64,000 bases of DNA from Apibacter muscae (GTDB lineage: Bacteria; Bacteroidota; Bacteroidia; Flavobacteriales; Weeksellaceae): NCBI RefSeq assembly GCF_007845635.1, contig NZ_SELG01000027.1, forward strand, positions 47,161 through 111,160, given 5' to 3'. Numbering within the stretch: the first letter of the stretch is position 1; the number at the start of each line of letters is the position of its first letter. Shown here one piece after another: positions 49,254 to 59,333 of this stretch. Made by a program: the position numbers and the translations under genes. Below the pieces are notes generated by a model. That model worked only from the letters and a program-made list of their open reading frames with translations, was not told the origin of the DNA and ran no database searches.

Positions 49254-50755
49254 AATTTTCCAAAAAAATAATATTATTTATCTTAATATTTTTATCCATT
49301 ACAATCTTCTTTATCCTACTATGGCTTAACAGTAATTTTGCCCATGCTACTTTTGAGCAAATTTTATTTCATATTAATATACCGGATAACAACCCAACGT
49401 TTGATTATAAAACGAATTTAATTCTTTTAACCTTACTACCTGCCTCAATAATAACTTTATGTTTCATAGTATTATCTATGGATTTTTCTAAAAATGAAAG
49501 TTTATTCTTGTATATTAAACTTTTTACTAAAATTAAGTTTAGAATTCAAATATATCCAATTCAACTTTTTAGGAAATACTTATTTATATTTACCATCTTC
49601 TTAATTTTACTATCTTCTTATTTGGTATACCAAAAATTTAAATCTTACAATGTGTATGGTTATTTTTTTGAAAAAACAGCCTTGTACGATCAAGAATATA
49701 TTAATCCCAAAAAAATTAAAATTACTTTCCCTGAAAAACCTAACAACCTTATAGTTATTTACTTAGAATCCATGGAGACCACCATGCAATCTAAAGAAGA
49801 AGGAGGTTTGTTTAATCAAAATATAATTCCAGAACTTACAAAATTGGCTAAGGATAATATTAATTTCAGCCAGTCCGATCATGTAGGTGGAAGTGTTCAG
49901 GTTTCATTTACGGGTTGGACTATGGCAGCTGTAGTAGCCTCTACAAGTGGCATTCCTTTAAAGCTTTCCAATAAAAAAGAAAATGACATGGAAAGGTATA
50001 AAGTTTTTTTGCCTAATGCCTTAACTTTAGGGGATATTCTTGAAAAAGAGGGATACAATAATATACTGATGGAGGGTTCGGATTCCAAGTTTTCAGGTTT
50101 AAAAACTTTTTTCCAAAGCCATGGAAAATTTCAAATTAAAGATTATAATTACTTTAAGGAAAATGGGCTAATTCATAAAGATTACTTGGTCTGGTGGGGA
50201 ATAGAGGATGCTAAATTATTCAATTTTGCTAAACAGGAATTAACCGATTTATCTAAAGACCAAAGACCTTTTGCTTTTGTTATGAATACTATGGACACTC
50301 ATTTCCCTAATGGTTATTTAGATCCTAATGCAGATATTAAATTTGACAACCAATATGCAAATGTTAATGCAAATTCAAGCAAACAACTGTATGAATTTAT
50401 TGAATGGTTGAAATCCCAATCTTTTTTTAAAAATACGACTATTATCATCTTGGGAGATCATCTTTCTATGGATAATTTTTATAAAAGTTATGATTTAAAT
50501 CAGCGCTTTCCCTATAATTGTATCATTAATTCCGTAGTTCAACCTAAACATATGAAAAATAGAAATTTTACTACTTTTGATTGGTTCCCTACGATTATTG
50601 AAAGTATTGGCGGTAAAATTGATGCCCCAGGCTTAGGATTAGGACGTTCACTCTTTGGTAATGATCAAACTTTATTAGAAAAAATGGGTAAAGACAGTTT
50701 GAACAATGAACTAAGCAAAAATTCAGATACTTTTAATCATTTTTGGAATAATTAA
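49250..50755 (+). CDS. OpgB/MdoB-like phosphoglycerol transferase (LTA synthase-type sulfatase fold)
   Basis: The 501-residue protein has about three or four N-terminal membrane helices and an extracytoplasmic sulfatase-fold domain. Active-site blocks are IYLESMETTM (metal Glu), FTGWTMAAVVASTSGIPL (the Thr nucleophile region, very like the GTGWT...GIPL of MdoB), WGIEDAKLFNFA and ILGDHLSM. It should move phosphoglycerol from phosphatidylglycerol to a periplasmic glycan. The acceptor in this organism is unknown. The preceding membrane gene overlaps it by four bases. Confidence 0.8.
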   Translation: MKFSKKIILFILIFLSITIFFILLWLNSNFAHATFEQILFHINIPDNNPTFDYKTNLILLTLLPASIITLCFIVLSMDFSKNESLFLYIKLFTKIKFRIQIYPIQLFRKYLFIFTIFLILLSSYLVYQKFKSYNVYGYFFEKTALYDQEYINPKKIKITFPEKPNNLIVIYLESMETTMQSKEEGGLFNQNIIPELTKLAKDNINFSQSDHVGGSVQVSFTGWTMAAVVASTSGIPLKLSNKKENDMERYKVFLPNALTLGDILEKEGYNNILMEGSDSKFSGLKTFFQSHGKFQIKDYNYFKENGLIHKDYLVWWGIEDAKLFNFAKQELTDLSKDQRPFAFVMNTMDTHFPNGYLDPNADIKFDNQYANVNANSSKQLYEFIEWLKSQSFFKNTTIIILGDHLSMDNFYKSYDLNQRFPYNCIINSVVQPKHMKNRNFTTFDWFPTIIESIGGKIDAPGLGLGRSLFGNDQTLLEKMGKDSLNNELSKNSDTFNHFWNN

Positions 50756-50822
50756 TTTTATGAACAAAAATTATCCGAACTTAATTATATGAATCATTAT
50801 AGATTTATGAACTTTATTTTGA

Positions 50823-51482
50823 TTATTTATTATAATCTCTAGCTCCAAATAATTTTGTTCCAATTCTTACCATGTTACTCCCGCATTGTATAGCTATTGG
50901 GTAATCATTAGACATTCCCATAGATAAGGTTTGTAACTCAAATTCTTTTTGATGTTTTATAAAAAAACTATTTAATGAAAGGAATTCCTCGGTAATCTGC
51001 TGGATATTATCTGTAAAAGAAGCCATTCCCATAAGCCCTATAATATTTACATGAGGAAAAGCTTCAAGTTTTTTTTGAGTTAAAATTTGCAAGGCTTCAT
51101 TAAAAGTAAGTCCATATTTTGTTTCCTCTTGAGCTATTTTTACTTGCAAAAGTATAGACAGTATTCGGTCATTTTTAATAGCTTCTTTTTCAACAATATG
51201 TAGTAGTTCTTCGCTATCCACCGAATGAATTAAATGTACAAATGGTGCTATATATTTAACCTTATTTTTTTGTAAATGTCCGATCTGATGCCAACGAATA
51301 TCTTTGGGTAAAGCCTCTTCTTTTTGCATCATTTCTTGAACTTTATTTTCTCCAAAATCTTTCTGTCCAGCCTTATACATACCTGCAATTTCTTCAATCG
51401 ATCTAGTTTTTGAAACTGCTACTAAGCTTACATTTTCAGTAAGTGTATTTAACGTATCTGTTAATCTTATTGATTCATTCAT
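50823..51482 (-). CDS. YggS-family PLP-binding protein
   Basis: The 219-residue protein belongs to the YggS/PLPBP family that handles pyridoxal phosphate and amino acid homeostasis. The PLP Lys25 lies in VSLVAVSKTRSIEEI. It continues with FGENKVQEMM, RWHQIGHLQKNKVKYI, HSVDSEELL and the final SMGMSNDYPIAIQCGSNMVRIGT, all family signatures. It is single-domain and cytoplasmic. It lies convergent with the phosphoglycerol transferase gene. Confidence 0.93.
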   Translation of the reverse strand: MNESIRLTDTLNTLTENVSLVAVSKTRSIEEIAGMYKAGQKDFGENKVQEMMQKEEALPKDIRWHQIGHLQKNKVKYIAPFVHLIHSVDSEELLHIVEKEAIKNDRILSILLQVKIAQEETKYGLTFNEALQILTQKKLEAFPHVNIIGLMGMASFTDNIQQITEEFLSLNSFFIKHQKEFELQTLSMGMSNDYPIAIQCGSNMVRIGTKLFGARDYNK

Positions 51483-51736
51483 TCCTTTTTCCCATAATCT
51501 AAAGACAAAAATAACTAAAAAGTTAAAAAGATCATTTGTTTTTCATTTAAAAGCCAATACATTACTAATACTTATTTAGTACATAAAATCATTATAACTA
51601 TATCATAACAATTTCTCCATGAAAATACCTAACAATCTCCGATTACGAGTTCTACTGTTATATTTAATCTTTTAAAGATTTTAATTGTTCTTTCATTTAA
51701 GTTATCTAAATTTAGAAAGCTAAGATAGGATTTCAC

Positions 51737-54679
51737 TTAGTTAGTAGGAGAAAACAAATCACTCGTTGAAAGTTCTACCACATTTCCAAATTTTTTAATT
51801 TCTTTCCAATCTATGATATCACTATTGCCCATTAAAGCAACATTATACTTTTTATTCTTTATATTTTTATTAAAGAAATTTTTTAAATCATTTAAAGCTA
51901 TGGCTTGAACTTCACTATAAACTTTTTTTCTTATATCATCATCCAACCCTTTCTTTTTTGCTGAAAGGTAAGACCAAAAAAGATTCATTTTGGTAATCCT
52001 TTGAGAGGCTATTTGTTTTAAAGCACTTTTTTTTGCATTTTCAAATTGTTCCTCTATTTCTGGCATATCATTCATCAACTTATACATGGTTTCCATTGCT
52101 AAAGGTAATTTTTCAGCTTGGGTACCTAGATAAAGAGAAACTGCATCATGTTTATGCTGATCAGCGGCTATGGAATAGAAAGCATATGCTGAATAGGCTA
52201 ACGACTTACTTTCTCTAATTTCTTGAAAAACAATTGAGGATAAGCCACTTCCAAAGTATTCGCTAAATATATAGGCAAAAGAAATTTTAGATACATCAAA
52301 TATTTCTCCTTTAGATTGTGCTAAAACTTCCGTTTGCACCATATCATAAGGGGTAAAATAAATAGTTCCATCCGAAACTAGTTTCTCATAGTTTAAAGAT
52401 TGGGTGTATATGTTCTTCCCTAAGGTATTATGATTTTCAATTATTGCTTTTTTTATTGGCTCTTCATTGGGTCCAAAATAAAAAATTTCATGTTTATATG
52501 TAGTTAACCCTTTTATAATTTGAATTAAGTCTTCTGGATTTTTATTACGAAGTTCTTCTTCTTTAATTATATTTTTAATTCGATTGTTTTGCCCGTACTT
52601 CGCGTATTGCGTTAAAGCATTAAAAATATATTGTTTATTCCTTTGTGCATCTTTTCTAGCTTTTAAAATTGTTTGTACATAATCATGATAGGCTTTATCA
52701 TCTACTTGAGGATTTTTTAATAGATGTTCAACTAACCGTATCCCTTGGGGCAAGTTTTCTTCTAACCCATGAAGAGATAAAACAATTTTTTCATTTTGAA
52801 CCTGAAGCGAGTATTTAACTCCCATCTTATAAAATTCTTGTTCAAGTTCCGATTTTTTGTATTGGTTGGTACCAATAACATTTAAGTACCCTAAAGCTAA
52901 TCCTAACTCTTGATTATGATCTAAACCAAAATCAAAAATATAATAAAGTCTTCCTAAGGCATTATTCTTATTTTTAATAAAAGAGAATGGCGTGGCATTT
53001 ATCTTATCAAAATGAATGCTATCTTTATAATCTACAAATTGAGGTTCAATTTCTTTCTCTGGAATTTGTATAAATTCTTTATAGAAAATAGAATGAGCTT
53101 TACGATTAATGGTTATAGGTGTAATTCTAGGACTTTCAACACGTATTAAATGATCATTCGTTCCTGTTTCTTTATAAACAACTACATAATTGTCTTTATA
53201 GAATTTATTGGCAAATTCAACAATAGATGGTTTAGTAATTTTATCCAGTTCATCAAATTCTTTAAGAATGGATTCCCAAGACTTTTTTTGTATAAAAGAA
53301 GTATACATTTGTGTTGCTAGCCCACTTGCTGTATCCCAGTTTTGAATTCTTTGTGTTTTAAAATTGTTTACAATAGCAGGAATTAACCAATCGGGAAAAT
53401 TTCCTTTTTTTACTTCTTCTATTTGATCTAAAAGAAGTTTTTCAATTTGTTTTAAATCTTGTCCTTCTCTGGGTGCCCCGAATAAGATATGCATTCCATA
53501 ATCATTAAAAAAAGAAGTATATGAACCTGCTCCTTGTGCTTTTTGTTTTTGATTAATGTTAATATCAATTAACCCTGCTCCTGAGTTGTTTAATATCATA
53601 TCAACCATTTTTACTTTCAAAAGATCTTCACTATTAGCTCCTTGCGTTCTAAAAGCTAGTTGTAGCTTTTCGGAGGAGGGGCTTTTTACAGTTCTTTTAA
53701 CTACAGATGTAAGTGGTTTCTCAATAATTTTATTAAAAACCGGTAACTCTCTATATTTAAAATTTCCAAAATTTTGATCTATCCATTGAATGGCATTTTC
53801 AAAATCTAAATCCCCAACCAATACCATTGCCATATTATTGGGAACATAATAATTTTCAAAATAACTATGTATTGCCTTCATAGAAGGATTTTTTAAATGT
53901 TCTGATGTGCCCAAGGTCGTTTGTTGTCCATAAGGATGATTTGGAAACAAGGCATCCATCAACTGATAATTTACTAAGCGCGCATCGTTATCCTGAGCTC
54001 GATTAAATTCTTCATACACCGTTTCTAATTCTGTGTGAAATAACCGTAAAACTAAAGTAGAAAAGCGTTCTTTTTCCACAAGTAGCCATCGTTCCAATTC
54101 ATTGGATGGAATCACGTTTTTATAAATGGTTTCATCTAACCAAGTATGAGCATTTGTTCCCGAAGCACCAATCTGAGACAAAAGTTGGTCGTATTCATTA
54201 GCGACAGCATATTGAGAAGCCTCTTGAGATAAGGCATCAATTTTGGAATAAATTTGAATTTTCTTATCTGGGTCTGATTCAACTTTATGAGCTTCATAAA
54301 GATCTGAAATTTGTGATAATAATTTAGATTCTTCTTCCCAATTTAAAGTTCCGATTTTAGAAGTTCCTTTAAACATCATATGCTCTAGATAGTGAGCTAG
54401 TCCGGTCTGGTCGGAAGGATCATTTGCAGATCCTGTACGTACAGCTATAAAAGTTTGTATTTTGGGTTCATCAATATTTTGAGCCAAATACACTTTCAAC
54501 CCATTTTTTAATGTATAAATCCTTGTTTGTGATGGATCTTGAATTACCGTTTCATATTTGTATCCATTTATATCCGTCTTAATTTCAGTATTATAAGGTT
54601 GAGCATCAGTCATCGTAAAAAGGTTTAAAATAATTGGTAAGAAAAATTTTCTCATTAAATTTTTGAAAAATTTATTCAA
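51737..54679 (-). CDS. Insulinase-family M16 zinc metallopeptidase
   Basis: The 980-residue protein is a two-repeat M16 peptidase. The inverted zinc motif HYLEH (His96, Glu99, His100) is followed by the expected Glu region about 75 residues later (ETVYEEFNR). An N-terminal signal-like sequence (FFLPIILNLFTMTDA) suggests export to the periplasm. The second half lacks a zinc motif, as in the inactive half of pitrilysin-like enzymes. It overlaps the nhaA stop by four bases, so the two genes are coupled. Confidence 0.85.
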   Translation of the reverse strand: MNKFFKNLMRKFFLPIILNLFTMTDAQPYNTEIKTDINGYKYETVIQDPSQTRIYTLKNGLKVYLAQNIDEPKIQTFIAVRTGSANDPSDQTGLAHYLEHMMFKGTSKIGTLNWEEESKLLSQISDLYEAHKVESDPDKKIQIYSKIDALSQEASQYAVANEYDQLLSQIGASGTNAHTWLDETIYKNVIPSNELERWLLVEKERFSTLVLRLFHTELETVYEEFNRAQDNDARLVNYQLMDALFPNHPYGQQTTLGTSEHLKNPSMKAIHSYFENYYVPNNMAMVLVGDLDFENAIQWIDQNFGNFKYRELPVFNKIIEKPLTSVVKRTVKSPSSEKLQLAFRTQGANSEDLLKVKMVDMILNNSGAGLIDININQKQKAQGAGSYTSFFNDYGMHILFGAPREGQDLKQIEKLLLDQIEEVKKGNFPDWLIPAIVNNFKTQRIQNWDTASGLATQMYTSFIQKKSWESILKEFDELDKITKPSIVEFANKFYKDNYVVVYKETGTNDHLIRVESPRITPITINRKAHSIFYKEFIQIPEKEIEPQFVDYKDSIHFDKINATPFSFIKNKNNALGRLYYIFDFGLDHNQELGLALGYLNVIGTNQYKKSELEQEFYKMGVKYSLQVQNEKIVLSLHGLEENLPQGIRLVEHLLKNPQVDDKAYHDYVQTILKARKDAQRNKQYIFNALTQYAKYGQNNRIKNIIKEEELRNKNPEDLIQIIKGLTTYKHEIFYFGPNEEPIKKAIIENHNTLGKNIYTQSLNYEKLVSDGTIYFTPYDMVQTEVLAQSKGEIFDVSKISFAYIFSEYFGSGLSSIVFQEIRESKSLAYSAYAFYSIAADQHKHDAVSLYLGTQAEKLPLAMETMYKLMNDMPEIEEQFENAKKSALKQIASQRITKMNLFWSYLSAKKKGLDDDIRKKVYSEVQAIALNDLKNFFNKNIKNKKYNVALMGNSDIIDWKEIKKFGNVVELSTSDLFSPTN

Positions 54680-55872
54680 ATATTCTTTTTCCTATATATA
54701 AAGTTTAAATAAGTAAATCCTAAAATCGCCGCACAAAGAGAACTTATCAATATCATAAATTTGGCATTGTTTATATAATCGTAATGCATTACAGGATCAA
54801 ACGCTAGCAATGTTATAAATATAGACATGGTAAAGCCAATACCGCCTAGGAAGCCTACCCCCATTAATTGCTTCCAACCTATTTGTGAAGGTAAGACGCA
54901 CAGTTTAGACTTGCAGGCTATAAAAGTAAATAAAAATATACCTAAAGGTTTACCCACCACTAAACCCAGAAAAATACCTAAAGTATAGGGTTGAGAAAAT
55001 AGTTCTGGAAAACCTGAATCTATAACTATTGCAGTATTGGCTAAGGCAAATACTGGTAATATTAAAAAGCTAACAGGATGATGCAACGCCGAAAGTAATT
55101 GATAGGACTTTGTGTTTTTACCTCCGTCTCCAAAGGGAATAACAAAGGCTAGTAAAACTCCGGTAATTGTTGCATGAACTCCGGAATTTAACATAAAATA
55201 CCACATGATTATTCCTCCTATTATGTAGGGTATTAAAGACTTTACTTTTAATAAATTTAAAATTAATAAAATCGCCCATATCCCCAAGGCTGTTCCCAAG
55301 GAAAACATGGATAGATCTTGAGTATAGAAAAGAGCAATAACTATAATGGCTCCTAAATCGTCAATGACTGCCAATGCCGTTAAGAACACGCGTAAGGCAA
55401 GTGGTATTCTTTTTCCTAAAAGTGATAAAACTCCTAATGCAAATGCTATATCCGTAGCCATAGGAATACCAGTACCTGAGGCTGTTTCTGTATTATAATT
55501 GAAGTAAGCATAAATTCCGGCAGGTATTAAAATTCCGCCTAAAGCAGCCATAATTGGCAAAAGTGCTTGCTTAACATTTGATAATTCGCCAATATAAATT
55601 TCTCGAGCTAGCTCTAATCCTACCATAAGAAAAAATACCGTCATTAAAGCATCGTTAATAAAAGTATCTAAACTTAAAGGCTCTCCATGATGATTAAAAA
55701 AATTAAAATCTCCGAATTGCAGTCGAATTGGCGTTTTCCAAAATTCTAAATAGCTATTTTGAAAAATAGAATTGGCTATAATTAATGATATTATGGTGCA
55801 TATAATCAAAATGATTCCAGCCGTTTTTTCATCTTCTAAAAAATCATTAAATAACTTATTAATCCTCTTCAT
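54676..55872 (-). CDS. nhaA: Na+/H+ antiporter NhaA
   Basis: The 398-residue protein has about twelve membrane helices and the NhaA blocks LSLDTFINDALMTVFFLMVG, LPIMAALGGILIPAGIY, GIPMATDIAFALGVLSLLG, and VFLTALAVIDDLGAIIVIALF with the transport Asp pair (Asp-Asp in VIDDLGA). It exports Na+ in exchange for protons and helps salt and pH homeostasis. An inverted repeat at 55951-55984 lies upstream of its start. Confidence 0.95.
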   Translation of the reverse strand: MKRINKLFNDFLEDEKTAGIILIICTIISLIIANSIFQNSYLEFWKTPIRLQFGDFNFFNHHGEPLSLDTFINDALMTVFFLMVGLELAREIYIGELSNVKQALLPIMAALGGILIPAGIYAYFNYNTETASGTGIPMATDIAFALGVLSLLGKRIPLALRVFLTALAVIDDLGAIIVIALFYTQDLSMFSLGTALGIWAILLILNLLKVKSLIPYIIGGIIMWYFMLNSGVHATITGVLLAFVIPFGDGGKNTKSYQLLSALHHPVSFLILPVFALANTAIVIDSGFPELFSQPYTLGIFLGLVVGKPLGIFLFTFIACKSKLCVLPSQIGWKQLMGVGFLGGIGFTMSIFITLLAFDPVMHYDYINNAKFMILISSLCAAILGFTYLNFIYRKKNI

Positions 55873-56321
55873 GTTTTTTATGGGTTTATTTCAACAAAAT
55901 TACAATTTAAAAAACTTATGAATTAACTATAGCTATTGATTATTCATGAAAAATGACTTTGCTAGATGTATAACAAAGTCATTTATTTATTTCACTTTCT
56001 AAAAACTTAGAAAAATTCAATGATTTTTTTAAAAAAGTAAAATATTAATTTCTCATTTTTTGGTTTATGTTTGAAGTCTTAGTTTCTTCTTTGGACAATA
56101 TAAATAAAAATCGTTTATTTAAAAAAAAATTCTATAATTGTAAAAATGTTTTTAAACTTAATATAGCTTAAATGCTTTTAAATTACTGATGCAAAGAATA
56201 TTACAAAATACGTTTATAATAAATATTTCCTTATATATAGATAAATATTTATTATTTTAACACAAAATCTAGCTTTTTTAATAAATTAAAAACCTTCAAT
56301 ATTTAGTCCCTAAATTCGAAA
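55873..56321. other. Divergent gap between nhaA and the ATL gene, with an 11-bp hairpin
   Basis: An inverted repeat AAATGACTTTG...CAAAGTCATTT (55951-55961 and 55974-55984) lies 79 bp upstream of the nhaA start. The remainder is AT-rich and holds no recognised gene. Confidence 0.5.
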
Positions 56322-56660
56322 ATGAAAGAATTTTACGAAAAAGTTTATAAAATAGTTTCAAAAATTCCTTACGGAAAAGTTACTACTTATGGGCTAATTG
56401 GTGAATACATCGGAGTTAAAAGTTCCGCTCGAATGGTAGGATACGCTATGAGTCATTCTCATCAATTAAACATACCTGCCCATCGAGTAGTAAATCGAAA
56501 AGGCTTACTTACAGGGAAGCACCATTTTGCAACTCCATCTTTAATGAAGGAACTTCTTGAAAACGAGGGATTGGAAATAGAAAACGATCAAATTGTTAAT
56601 TTTAAAAATCATTTATGGGACCCAAAATCACTTGATAATAAAAATTTATCATCAATTTAA
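56322..56660 (+). CDS. Alkyltransferase-like protein (ATL), MGMT fold without the active cysteine
   Basis: The 112-residue protein matches the DNA-binding domain of O6-alkylguanine methyltransferases (VPYGKVTTYGLIGEYIGVKSSARMVGYAMSH). The acceptor site PCHR is replaced by PAHR (NIPAHRVVNRKGLL), so it cannot repair alkyl groups by itself. Such proteins flag O6-alkylguanine lesions for nucleotide excision repair, in which UvrA takes part. A uvrA gene lies in this window, though not adjacent. Confidence 0.85.
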   Translation: MKEFYEKVYKIVSKIPYGKVTTYGLIGEYIGVKSSARMVGYAMSHSHQLNIPAHRVVNRKGLLTGKHHFATPSLMKELLENEGLEIENDQIVNFKNHLWDPKSLDNKNLSSI

Positions 56661-56708
56661 TATTTATAACTTAATTTACCTAATTTAGCAGTTAGAAAGA
56701 CCTAACAA

Positions 56709-58568
56709 TTGAACAAAAAATCTTTACAAGAAGTACATGAATCTATTAATACGGATAGCCCTAAAAGGTGGAGACGTATTTTTGCATTTTTTGGCCCGGC
56801 TTATTTAGTTGCTGTAGGATATTTAGATCCTGGTAACTGGGCGACGGATATTGCAGGAGGTAGTAAATTTGGATATGCCTTGATATGGGTATTATTAATG
56901 AGCAACTTAATGGCTTTACTTCTACAGTCTTTAAGTGCTCGTTTAGGAATTGTTCGTGGATTAGATTTAGCGCAAACCAATCGAGAATATTACCCCAAGT
57001 GGATGAATTACATTCTATATGCTTTTGCTGAAATTGCTATAGCTGCCACTGATCTGGCTGAGGTGTTAGGAATGGCAATAGGACTACAACTTTTATTCGG
57101 CTTAGATCTAATTTGGGGAGTATGGATAGCCGCCTTAGACACATTTTTACTTCTTGTTTTACAAAGGTTTGGTATGCGTAAAATGGAAGCTTTTATTATA
57201 GCTTTAGTAAGTATCATTGGCGGATGTTTTTTGGTTGAAATGTTTTTAGCAAAACCAGAATTGGGAGAAGTTGTACAGGGATTTAAACCCTCTTTACCTA
57301 ATAACGAAGCTCTTTATATAGCTATAGGAATTATAGGTGCAACTGTAATGCCTCATAATTTATATTTACATTCAGCACTTGTTCAAACAAGAAAAATAAA
57401 AAGAGATTTTCAATCTGTAAAAAGAGCCATCAAATATAATTTTTTTGATAGCCTTATTGCTTTAAATTTAGCTTTTTTTGTTAATGCTTCAATTTTAATA
57501 TTAGCAGCTGCTACCTTTTATAAGGCAGGATTGCATGATATCGCTGGTTTACATGATGCTTATAGAATGCTTTCTAATATCTTAGGTCCAATGGCTCCAT
57601 TTTTATTTGCCATAGCTTTAATCGCAGCCGGACAAAGCTCTACAGTCACAGGCACCTTGGCTGGGCAGATTGTAATGGAAGGATATTTACATTTCCGTAT
57701 GAATCCAGCTCTTCGAAGATTATTGACCCGTATGCTTGCTATAATTCCAGCAGTTATTGTGATTAGCATTTTAGGAGACAATTCTGTTGATGAAATGCTT
57801 ATTTTTAGTCAGGTTTTACTTAGCATGCAATTGGGGTTTGCCGTTATTCCTTTAATACATTTTGTAAGTGATAAAGAAAAAATGGGAAAATTTGCCATTA
57901 AACTTCCTATAAAAATTCTTTCATGGTTAGTATGTATAATTATTGTAATATTAAATATTAAACTGGTCTACGACGAGGAAATATTGATATTTAAAAACCC
58001 TGAAATTTCCTTAGGAATTAAAATATTTTTAGGCTGTATTTCTTTTTCTTTACTACTTTTTTTACTCAATATAATTATTTATCCTTGGTTAGTAAGAGCA
58101 AGAAAATTAAAGTTTAATATTCACGATAATTTAGTTAAAAATAAACTTTTACAAATTAAAAATTTTAATACGGTTGGGATTGCTTTAGATTTCTCAAAGA
58201 ATGATGCTAGAGTGCTTAATTATCTTTCATTGGTCTCAGATAAAACTACTCGTGTTATTTTAATACATATTACTGAAAGTGCTTCGGCTAACTACTACGG
58301 GAAAATTGCAGATGATTTTGAAACAAAATTTGATCATGAAAAACTTGATTCTTATAAGCGTTTTTTAGAGAAAGAAGGATATGAAAATATTGAAACAAAA
58401 TTAGGATATGGACTGCCTGCAGTTAATCTTCGCAACTTAACTGAAGAAAATCAAATTGAAATTTTGTTAATTGCTAAACATGGACACAAGGGCTTAATCA
58501 ACCTTATATTTGGAACAACTTCTACAAAAATACATTCTAAGATTGATATACCTATTTTAATAGTATAA
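56709..58568 (+). CDS. Nramp-family divalent metal transporter with C-terminal universal stress domain
   Basis: The first about 450 residues are an Nramp (MntH-like) proton/metal symporter with about eleven helices. The metal-site motif DPGNWATD lies in helix 1 (about residues 40-47), and the MPHNLYLHSAL block in helix 6 carries the metal-binding region. The last about 140 residues (NTVGIALDFSKNDARVLNYL ... LIAKHGHKGLINLIFGTTS) form a universal stress protein (UspA-like) domain. Such fusions occur in Bacteroidota. The start is TTG at 56709. It should import Mn2+ or Fe2+; the Usp domain may sense ATP or stress. Confidence 0.88.
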   Translation: MNKKSLQEVHESINTDSPKRWRRIFAFFGPAYLVAVGYLDPGNWATDIAGGSKFGYALIWVLLMSNLMALLLQSLSARLGIVRGLDLAQTNREYYPKWMNYILYAFAEIAIAATDLAEVLGMAIGLQLLFGLDLIWGVWIAALDTFLLLVLQRFGMRKMEAFIIALVSIIGGCFLVEMFLAKPELGEVVQGFKPSLPNNEALYIAIGIIGATVMPHNLYLHSALVQTRKIKRDFQSVKRAIKYNFFDSLIALNLAFFVNASILILAAATFYKAGLHDIAGLHDAYRMLSNILGPMAPFLFAIALIAAGQSSTVTGTLAGQIVMEGYLHFRMNPALRRLLTRMLAIIPAVIVISILGDNSVDEMLIFSQVLLSMQLGFAVIPLIHFVSDKEKMGKFAIKLPIKILSWLVCIIIVILNIKLVYDEEILIFKNPEISLGIKIFLGCISFSLLLFLLNIIIYPWLVRARKLKFNIHDNLVKNKLLQIKNFNTVGIALDFSKNDARVLNYLSLVSDKTTRVILIHITESASANYYGKIADDFETKFDHEKLDSYKRFLEKEGYENIETKLGYGLPAVNLRNLTEENQIEILLIAKHGHKGLINLIFGTTSTKIHSKIDIPILIV

Positions 58569-58583
58569 TGAAATAATTTTATT

Positions 58584-58615
58584 AAAAAAGGGATTAAATA
58601 TTTAATCCCTTTTTT
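58584..58615. terminator. Bidirectional terminator between Nramp and nitroreductase genes
   Basis: A perfect palindrome of two 16-base arms (AAAAAAGGGATTAAAT and its complement) with A and T tracts at the ends. It follows the Nramp stop by 15 bases and also closes the convergent nitroreductase gene at 58665. Confidence 0.85.
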
Positions 58616-58664
58616 AAATTTCTTTATCTTTAAAAGAACATACTCAATTATAGAAACCTTCTTT

Positions 58665-59309
58665 TTATAAGAAGGTAAATAACTTATCTTCTGGCAATCT
58701 AGATTTAGGTAGAGAAGCGTTATAATCATTTTCATCATGATATCCTAAACTTGCAATTACTACACTTGTTAAACCTTTTTCCTTTAAATTAAGTATTTCA
58801 TCTAATTTTTCAGGTATGAAGCCTTCAATAGGAGTAGAATCAATTTTTAAACTAGCGGCGGCTAAAAGTAATTGACCTAATGCAATGTAAATTTGCTTAC
58901 TTTCCCAATTCACCAATTTTTCTTCAGAAGTATTATTTAAACCAACAAAATATCTCCTTCCCTCATCGTTCTGTTTTTTTAGTTCTTCACTTGAAAATCT
59001 ATGATCATTATCTTCTTTCTCAATTAATTCCTGGAATCGTTCTTCCGTAAACCTTAATTTAGCACAAAAAATAACTACATGTGAAGCTCCTTCTATCCTT
59101 GCATGATTAAATTCTAAAATCGCTGGTAATATTTTTTTCTTCGCATCATCAGACTCAGCAATAATAAAATGCCAAGGTTGGGAATTAACTGAAGATGGTG
59201 CATTTTTTAATACTTCATAAAGTTTTTGAATGTCTTGCGAAGAAATTTTCTTTTCCTTATTATAATGTTTGGTAGTAAATCTTTTTTTTGATATTTCTGC
59301 TATATCCAT
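58665..59309 (-). CDS. NAD(P)H-dependent nitroreductase family protein
   Basis: The 214-residue flavoprotein matches NfsB/YdjA-like nitroreductases. It has RFTTKHYNKEKKIS near the start (FMN phosphate Arg region), NAPSSVNSQPWHFIIAES (about residues 36-53), LGQLLLAAASLKIDSTPIEGF, and a final SLGYHDENDY. It reduces nitro groups or quinones with NAD(P)H. The gene is followed by the terminator palindrome and lies 25 bp downstream of menB. Confidence 0.85.
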   Translation of the reverse strand: MDIAEISKKRFTTKHYNKEKKISSQDIQKLYEVLKNAPSSVNSQPWHFIIAESDDAKKKILPAILEFNHARIEGASHVVIFCAKLRFTEERFQELIEKEDNDHRFSSEELKKQNDEGRRYFVGLNNTSEEKLVNWESKQIYIALGQLLLAAASLKIDSTPIEGFIPEKLDEILNLKEKGLTSVVIASLGYHDENDYNASLPKSRLPEDKLFTFL

Positions 59310-59333
59310 TTTAATTAAGTTTTATATTAACAA

